Below are positions 57,485-64,000 of a stretch of 64,000 bases of DNA, piece by piece. This DNA comes from Musa acuminata AAA Group (taxonomy: Eukaryota > Streptophyta > Magnoliopsida > Zingiberales > Musaceae), in assembly GCF_036884655.1 (NCBI RefSeq), contig NC_088359.1, positions 18,170,501 to 18,234,500 of the forward strand, given 5' to 3'. Below the pieces are notes generated by a model. The model made no database searches. It was not told the origin of the DNA and saw nothing but the letters and a program-made list of their open reading frames with translations. Position 1 is the first letter of the stretch. Every line of letters begins with the position of its first letter. A program made the position numbers and the translations under genes.

Positions 57485-59484
57485 TGTTGAATCTCGGATT
57501 TTGATGATGAAGTCAATTGTCATTTGTTGTCTAATCTATGTGTTTGAGATAAGTGTGCAGGATTAACTACGATGAAAGTTAGACAAGCAGCAGGAGTTGC
57601 GCCGGAGTCAAGTTCAAGATCATGTTGGGAGTTCGAGAGTTCGACGGAAGTTCGGACGGTCGTCGGAGGTTCTGCGAGAACAGATCCGAGAAGTCCAGAA
57701 GCTTGTCAAGCGAAGCTCGTCGGAACTTGCCAAGTGGATCGTCGCAAAGTCTAGGAGTTTGCCGGAAGTCCGCAGGAGCATTACCGAGGGTTCATCGGAT
57801 GATCGACGGAAGTTCGCCGGAAACTCGCCGGAAGAAGCGATTGACGCACCGAAGCAAAGCTGCAGAAATTGTCTTAGATCTAATCGTAGTTAGCACGTTG
57901 ATTAAGTTGGAAAATGGGAGGTGATCCCATTAGCTTAATCTTGGGGCAATTGGGCCCCTGAAAGACTGAAATTGGGCCGAATGGAGCTAACCATTCGGAC
58001 CCTGATTGCACCAGGAGGTGCAACCGCCTAGGCCAGGAGGTGGAACCGCCTGGGCTAAGCCTCCCAGCGAGACTGGGCGGTGCAACCTCCCCAGCCGGGA
58101 GGTGGCACCGCCTGAGCTCAGTCTTCGAGCTAGACTGGGCGGTGCAACCTCCCTGACAGAGAGGTGGCATCGCCTGAGCTCAGTCTTCGAGCAAGATTGG
58201 GCGGTGCAACCTCCCTGACAGAGAGGTGGCACCGCCTGAGCTCGGTCTTCGAGCTCTGCCAGGCGGTGCAACCTCTCCAGTCAAGAGGTGCAACCGCCTG
58301 ATCCCGGAATTCCGGGATTTGATCGTTATGAGCTCCAAATTTGAACTGGGTTGGGGCCTATAAATACCCCACCCATTCAGCACTGAAAAGACACAGACCT
58401 ATACCGAAATCTTGATCTTTTCTGTGATTCTAAGAGCTCAAAAGTGTTGTAAAGCCTTTAAGTCTCCTCCTTCTGTTCTTCAAGTTTTGAGTTGTAAAGT
58501 GAGGAGAGAAAGGTCTGTAAAGGTTGTCTCCTGAGCCTGCCAAAAAGAGAGAAACTGTAAAAAGGGCAGTTGGCCTTCGCCTAATTGAAGGAAGGCCTCT
58601 AGTTGACGTCGGTGACCTCGTCGGTGGAGGAAGCCAAAAGTGGAGTAGGTCAAGACTGACCGAACCACTCTAAATCTCTGGTTTGCGTTTATTTTGAGCA
58701 CTTTATCATTACTGCAAACCTCTTTCATAACTACTGCATTCTGCGCTTTTACGAACAAGTTCTAAGTGCTGTTCTTTCCGAATCTGCATTCAGACGTAAA
58801 TCGATGCTTTCGTACATTACAGTTTACGTTTTGATTCTGCAAAACTGTCTTCTACGCCTTCACGAACAAGTTTTTAAGTGCTGATCTGTCTGAATCTGCT
58901 TTCAGACGTAAACCAGCGTTTTCGTACGATATTTACATCGCAGTTTACGTTTACGCCTTGATTCTGCAAAACTATCTTCTGCGCTTTTACGAACGAGTTT
59001 CTAAAGTTCAGATCCCTTTGAAACTGTGTCTAGACGTAAAATTGCGTTTAGACGTAAAACTGCTCAAACTGTGTAAAGACGTTTTAGGCGTAAACTGAGT
59101 TTAGACGTAAATCTGCGTTTAGACGTAAAACCGCGTTTAGACGTAAATCTGCGTTTAGACGTAAAACTGCGTTTAGACGTAAAACTGCGTTTAGACGTAA
59201 ATCTGAGTTTAGACGTAAAACTACGTTTAGACGTAAATCTGCGTTTAGACGTAAACTGCGCTTAGACGCAAACTGCGCTTAGACGCAAACTGTGTTTAGA
59301 CGCAAACTGCGCTTAGACGCAATCTGCGCTTAGACGCAAACTGCACTTAGATACAAACTGAGAATTAGCTTTTGCATCATAATAGTTTTTATTGAACGAA
59401 CGCAACTTTTGGTTTTAATCGCTGTAAGATTTCCGCTGCACTAATTCACCCCCCCCCCCCCTCTTAGTGCTCTCGATCCTAACA
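57485..59484 (+). repeat. Sirevirus E 3' LTR
   Basis: 2000 bp, TATA at 58359-58366, palindrome array 58014-58299, 18-bp array at about 59025-59355, run of 13 C near the end. Confidence 0.95.
59025..59355 (+). repeat. 18-bp tandem array in Sirevirus E 3' LTR
   Basis: Same array as 51513-51830 with a slightly different unit count and the same GACGTAAA to GACGCAAA change along its length. Confidence 0.92.
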
Positions 59485-59489
59485 GATGC

Positions 59490-60600
59490 AAGTAGAATTT
59501 ATCATAAGCACAATGCGTCCCTTATAGTGTAATTCTTTTGAGTCCCAATTGTAATGAGCCATGGGGCTTGGTGCTTCTTCCAATTTTTTTATAATCTTAC
59601 TAGTATTTGAATCTTCCTGCCATTCCATCTTAATATCCTCAAGGAAGTTGCTGGTCGGAAGTGAAACGACCGAAACTTCAACTTGCTCGGGTAGCTGCGA
59701 AAGCGCATCTACAAGAACATTCTCTTTCCCCTTTTTGTAAGTTATTTCATAATAAAATCCAAGAAGTTTTGTTACCCATTTTTGCTGCTCAGGGGATGGT
59801 ATCTTTCGCTCCAAAAAGTACTTGAGGCTTTTATGGTTGGTTTTAATTTGAAATCATCGACCAATCAAGTAGGGTCTCCACCTCGTTGTTGTGTGCACAA
59901 TGGCGAGCATCTCCTTATCATATGTTGACTTATTTTGATGGGAGGGAGATAATGCCTTGCTAGTGTATGCGAGTGGTCGACCATCTTGCATGAGAATGGC
60001 TCCAATTCTGACTCCAGATGCGTCGGCCTCAATAATGAATGATCGGTTAAAATCTTGTAGTGTTAGCACCGGCGTCGTCGTCATGGCTGCCTTAAGTTTG
60101 TCGAAGGCAGCGGAGGCTCTGTCCGACCATTGGAAGACATCTTTTTTCAGTAAGGAAGTAAGTGGTGCATTGATCTCGCCATAGTTTTTTACGAACTTAT
60201 AGTAGTCGCCTGTTAAACCCAGAAAGCCATGTAGCAATTTTACGTTCCTCGGGGTAGGCCAGTTTTGCATTGTCTCAATTTTGAAGGGGTCCACTGTCAC
60301 ACCTTCCTCTGACATGATGATATGCCCAAGATATTCCACCTTCTGTTGAAGAAAGCAAAAATTCATAATGGTTGTTGTGTGTTCAAAAGGTGGTTTTCGG
60401 TATGTCTTCTTCGCGCACTCATATTTGATGATACCCGGATCAAAGGTCCAGCTTTGTAATGATTTGTGCTCCTTTTCATCTAGCAATTCATCTGCTATTG
60501 GAATAAGGTATTTGTCCTTGATGGTTATGTCATTGAGAGCTCGATAATCAATGCATATTCGCCATGTTCCGTCCTTCTTGCGTACAAGTAGCACCGGTGA
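59490..60600 (-). pseudogene. Gypsy D2 RT-RNase H pseudogene (catalytic box deleted)
   Basis: The minus strand from 60594 encodes LLVRKKDGTWRICIDYRALN and the start of the RT fingers (ADELLDE). The frame then shifts, with three TGA codons where the family has Arg, and joins after the HYEF region (about 60360) directly to QKVEYLGHII. The xDD active-site segment is missing. Connection and RNase H follow (FIIEADASGVRIGAILMQ, YDKEMLAIV, and in the next frame DALSQLPEQ). It ends at the integrase approach (HYKGRIVL), where element E is inserted. Confidence 0.92.
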
Positions 60601-60639
60601 AGAGTAGAGGTTGCAATATTTTTACAAAAGATTCAAGTT

Positions 60640-61413
60640 TCTTAATTCTCTGTTCAAGGTTATGGTTTTCTTCAAGCAAGAGTTTAAAATTTCTCAGATT
60701 TACTCGGCTTGATAAACATGTTCATACTGATATGGCCGAGTATTTGCTATAGGTTTGCCTGAAAGAATCGTTATATAATGATCATGCCGACGGGTAAGAG
60801 ATAGGTTGTGCGGTTCGTCAAATATATCTGAAAATTCAGCAAGCAAAGGAAGTAGGTTTAGATCTTCAAATTCTATTGGCTCCCCCTTAGTTTGCTGCTC
60901 AAGTTGTACCAAAAGGCCGCTGCATGCTTTATGCAAAACCTTCTTCATTTGTTGTGTGCAAATCGTCGTTATGTCGCCCCCACGTTTCCCGTTCAGTATC
61001 ACCTGTTTCTCCTTACTGTAAAATTTCATAATTAGTTACATAAAATTTCAAGAAATATCACCTAATGTCGTCAACCATTTAATTATGAGCATGGCCTCAT
61101 GATCATCAAGAGGGTGAAGGAAGAAATCTGTAATTATCTCTTGGTCCTGCAGCAATAGTTTCTCCTGCGGGCGCCTACGATCACAATTCAAAATCCGTCC
61201 TTCGATGACCTTAACATCAAACCTGCTGCAATTCTCAATAGGTAAGGCCATTTGGATAGTAACCTTACTATTTAGAAAGTTATTAGAACTGCCCGTGTCG
61301 ATGAGAATAGTGATCGGTTGTTGTTTGAGAAGGCCTCCAACTTTCGTCGTTTGTGGGTTTGAGTAGCCGGCAAGTGCATATACCATCGAGAAGGGAATTG
61401 ATAGCAAAATCAT
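60640..61413 (-). pseudogene. Gypsy D2 protease and protease-RT linker
   Basis: The minus strand at 61048-61413 encodes an aspartic protease with ILIDTGSSNNFLNSKV (active-site DTGS) and the DDHEAMLIIKW segment also left in D1. 60700-61029 encodes the linker (QVILNGKRGGDI, LLAEFSDIFDEP) up to a frameshift near 60700. No gag precedes it: the leader runs directly into the protease start. Confidence 0.88.
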
Positions 61414-62348
61414 AGCTTATATGACAGCAAGGATATCGAATTTAATCAAAAAAATTTCGGTAGTATAACAGCAAGGAAATTGGTGCAAGTTGCGATTGCA
61501 GAATTCTCGTCGAAAAATTTCAACGGTTTACGACGAAAATTTGCAGCAACACAAAATCATTTTTAGAGATGAATTTCTCAATAGATCAATCTTAGATGGA
61601 AGCCAAGATGATCTATGAAGTGTAAAAGAAATTTCATTCAAAAAAGATTGCAAATAGATGGGTTCAGGTAATAATATGTGGCCGAAATTTTCTACAACAT
61701 AGATTTTCAAGTGTAGTAGATTGGACATAAATGATCAGTAGTTTATATTGAGAATTTTCGATGATACCAAAGGGAAATCCACTGTTAGGAAGTGTCAAAG
61801 ATGTCATAAAAATTTCTTAGAAATTTTGATAGAAAAAGTATAGTTGCAAGATCAAACAGATGGTGCTATGCGGCTAGAATTTTATAGTGCAGATTTTTAA
61901 GTATAGCAGATTAGACGTAAAATATCAATGGTTTATATTGAGAATTTTTTGACAAAACTAAAGGAAATCTGCTGTTAGGAAATGTCAAAGATGTCATAAA
62001 AATTTTGTAGAAATTTGAATAGAAAAAATACAATAGCAAGATCGAACAGATGGTGCTATGCGGTTGGAATTCTGCAATGTATCTTTCATCGTAGAGATGA
62101 AAACTTTATGACGAAAAGTTTATGCAGCAATATAGGAATAATTTTTTTTTTTGATTTTCAAATAAGGATAACTAAATTGTAGCAGCAGTAAGGTAGAAAA
62201 CCAGAACCTATTGCAATTCACGGGGAGATCAAAGGATGATCCGTGGTGGTGGAGATGATGATAGAATTTGGTGACTTGTGGGAATTGGTGGGCTATTGTG
62301 GAGGGTTGATGGATAGCTATGGAAGGGCAGCGAGACGCCAAGAACGCT
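61414..62348 (-). other. Gypsy D2 leader
   Basis: About 930 bp between PBS and protease with no credible frame. It has internal near-repeats (GTTAGGAA(G/A)TGTCAAAGATG at about 61782 and 61973). Part of it matches the inverted D1 leader (17955-18180). The gag present in D1 is deleted here. Confidence 0.75.
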
Positions 62349-62360
62349 GCTCTGATACCA
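62349..62360 (-). other. Primer-binding site, tRNA-iMet type (D2)
   Basis: TGGTATCAGAGC on the minus strand, two bases from the LTR start at 62363. Confidence 0.92.
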
Positions 62361-62362
62361 GG

Positions 62363-62798
62363 TGATAGAACTCTTACAGATTCTAAACTTGGGGTTGATC
62401 TCTTTAGGGGATCGGCCTCCTTGGAACTCTATAGGGGTTCCTCCCTCGAAGTTGTTGCTCAAAGGCTGCAGAAAAGATTCATCTATTGCTTATGAAAAGA
62501 GGTGGAATACATGACTATTTATAGGGCTTCTATACCCTAACTCCTAATAGGACTCTTACTTAAGACTCCTACTTCTAAACAACTCCTAATAGGACTCCTA
62601 CTCAAGACTCCTACTTCTAACCAACTTCTAATAGGACTCCTACTCAAGACTCCTATTCCTTTACAACTCCCTATTCTTCTATAAGAAATAACCTCCTAAC
62701 CCTAGCCGGCCTCTTCACCTCTTTAATAGGGGTCGGCTTAGGTAGGTTTTACATGAATGTCCCTCTCAATTAGGACTCTCCTAGCTAGAGTCCTAACA
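62363..62798 (-). repeat. Gypsy D2 5' LTR
   Basis: 436 bp, reverse TATA TATTTATA at 62516-62523, outer end GAGTCCTAACA followed by target duplication CGAAC. Confidence 0.94.
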
Positions 62799-62803
62799 CG
62801 AAC

Positions 62804-62941
62804 ACCCATCAAACTTAACTCCGGTAGACTTGCTTTATGTTTTCAAGCTTCTATAGTTAATCCTGCACACTTAACTCAATAATATTAATTAGATCAATTA
62901 ACCCATCAATTGATTTCATCATCAAAATTTGAGATTCAACA
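62804..62941 (-). repeat. Sirevirus F 3' LTR, part 2
   Basis: Continues 49199 after D2 and ends GAGATTCAACA, next to the PPT (reverse-strand AAAAAGGGGGAGAT, 62942-62955). Confidence 0.9.
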
Positions 62942-64000
62942 ATCTCCCCCTTTTTGATGATGACAATCAATTGATGATGGAGTTAGACATAACTCCCCCT
63001 ATCTATATGCCATATTATGAGAAGATAAAAACACTTGAATTGAATCTCTTTGAATTCAAGCCTAAGCCGATAAGTTCTATCTGTTGAACTTATCGCTATT
63101 CTCAATAAGCATGAGCAAATACGAAACTTCATATTTCTCATAGTTTCAAGCTATAAAGATTGTTTTCAAGTCGAATGATGAAAGACAATTATCATTTCAA
63201 CAAGAGATATGAACTTTCAACATGAATCTCATGATATAAATGTAAGGCATGATTAAGCAATCTAAAAACTTGCAATATTCTCAAGGAGTTTTGTGATGTA
63301 TTTAGGACATGTACACTGGCTCTTGCAATTTAGACAAGTCATGTTATCGATGCATATAATTCATATAAGACCTTTGCAATACACAAGCTTTTGCAATTTA
63401 TATAAGTCATGCTTTCACATTGACATACAATTCATCAATCTTTTACTCATTCTTCTCGTATTAATACAGGCTCTTGCAATTGATATAAGTCATGCTATCG
63501 ATGCATACAAGACATTTGCATTAACACAAGCTTTTGTAAGTCATATAAGTCATGCTATCACATTGGCATATAATTCATCAATCTTTTACTCATTCTTCTC
63601 GCATTAATACAGGCTCTTGCAATTGATATAAGTCATGCTATCGATTAATACCAGACATTTACATTAACACAAGCTTTTGTAAGTCATATTAGTCATGCTA
63701 TCACATTGGCATATAATTCATCAATCTTTTACTCATTCTTCTACCCCTTTGTCATCAACAAAAAGGAGATGAGACTTTTAAGTATAGAATTTGTGATTGA
63801 AAATTCACCATGAAGATTGATCATTTGGCATTCATAAGGTTATACAAAATTTAGCTTATTAAACAGAATCCAAAATTCATCTTAATAGAAAAAAATCAGC
63901 ATTCATTCAAAATTCATCATATTTGAAAAATTCAGCATTCGTTAAAAACAGCATGGCATTTATACAAAAGAAAAAAGATGGCAAAAGTTTAACTTGGCAT
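62942..64000 (-). other. Sirevirus F 3' non-coding internal region (cut by window end)
   Basis: No coding sequence. Purine blocks (reverse strand) at 62942-62960, about 62993-63001 and about 63743-63765 match those of A, B and E. A tandem repeat of about 143 bp fills 63319-63740. Gag and pol of F, if any, lie beyond the window. Confidence 0.8.
63319..63740. repeat. ~143-bp tandem repeat in Sirevirus F
   Basis: TTCATCAATCTTTTACTCAT recurs at 63431, 63573 and 63717 (spacing 142 and 144). CTCTTGCAATT occurs three times at similar spacing. The 104-codon plus-strand frame over it is a by-product. Confidence 0.85.

Larger units (their letters stand above)
49967..59484 (+). mobile_element. Sirevirus E (Ty1/Copia), nearly intact, nested in D2
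   Basis: A 9518-bp element on the plus strand with target duplication GATGC (49962-49966 and 59485-59489). Order: 1988-bp LTR, tRNA-iMet PBS, open gag, in-frame TAG, open pol (PR-IN-RT-RH), about 870 bp of non-coding tail with three purine blocks, PPT and 2000-bp LTR. The LTRs differ by about 2% in the first 330 bp. It is the best-preserved element here, although a few conserved residues are changed, so activity is uncertain. Confidence 0.96.
49200..62798 (-). mobile_element. Gypsy D2 (deletion derivative), nested in F, split by E
   Basis: A Ty3/Gypsy element on the minus strand with target duplication CGAAC. Without the nested E it is about 4.1 kb. Its two 436-bp LTRs differ at about 14 sites (3%). 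From its 5' end it has PBS, leader, protease, RT with the catalytic box deleted, RNase H, tiny integrase scraps and PPT; gag is missing. The RT and integrase joins are the same as in D1, so the element was copied in this deleted form. Confidence 0.95.

Noticed and set aside
63293..63607. 104-codon plus-strand frame
   Set aside because: It reads through the 143-bp tandem repeat in the antisense direction of Sirevirus F.
1..64000. Host genes, tRNA or rRNA genes
   Set aside because: Every segment with coding character belongs to a retrotransposon domain. The TGGTATCAGAGC sites are primer-binding sites beside LTRs, not tRNA genes.

Overview
The window is intergenic plant DNA made almost entirely of nested LTR retrotransposons. 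I found no host protein gene, tRNA, rRNA or CRISPR array. Plant origin is supported by Sirevirus-type Ty1/Copia elements (A, B, E, F, G), by a chromovirus with a C-terminal chromodomain (K), and by primer-binding sites matching plant initiator tRNA-Met. A large-genome angiosperm, perhaps a monocot, is my inference; the species cannot be named from this sequence.

Left block (1-20169). A composite unit of about 1.5 kb (Gypsy-C LTR, Gypsy-C integrase tail, Gypsy-D LTR) occurs twice, at 1-942 and at 943-16819. The second copy is split by Sirevirus A (973-15314, minus strand, gag only, target duplication GAATG). The 5' LTR of A is itself split by Sirevirus B (6377-14288, plus strand, gag-pol with nonsense mutations, target duplication GAGGA). 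A scrambled Gypsy-D copy (D1) follows, with gag and leader on the minus strand placed head to head with pol on the plus strand.

Middle block (20170-37060). A decayed chromovirus, K, runs on the plus strand (RT and RNase H, then integrase and chromodomain, then its 3' LTR at 35699-36426). Its integrase is split by a solo LTR, J (21969-34606). J is split by element I (24407-33972, minus strand, target duplication TCTTT). I has 4-kb LTRs that are nearly identical to each other but almost no coding sequence, so it is probably the youngest insertion here. Sirevirus LTR scraps follow K.

Right block (37061-64000). An old repeat, L, is split by element H (37383-46572, minus strand, target duplication ACTAG). 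H is a relative of I that keeps RT and RNase H but lacks integrase. The other side of L is entered by a stack of insertions: Sirevirus LTR G, holding Sirevirus F, holding Gypsy D2 (49200-62798, target duplication CGAAC), holding Sirevirus E (49967-59484, target duplication GATGC). E is the only element with open gag and pol frames. The internal region of F runs off the window end.

How the parts may relate: E, or elements like it, could supply proteins to gag-only relatives such as A. D1, D2, H and I are deletion derivatives that must have been copied by enzymes from intact relatives elsewhere. All PBS sequences seen (A, B, D2, E, H, I) are the same tRNA-iMet type. The strongest candidates for something new are the shared RT/integrase deletions of the D lineage, the young coding-poor element I with its purine-rich LTR domain, the 30-bp/210-bp minisatellite of the H/J LTRs, and the in-frame UAG between gag and pol in two Sireviruses.
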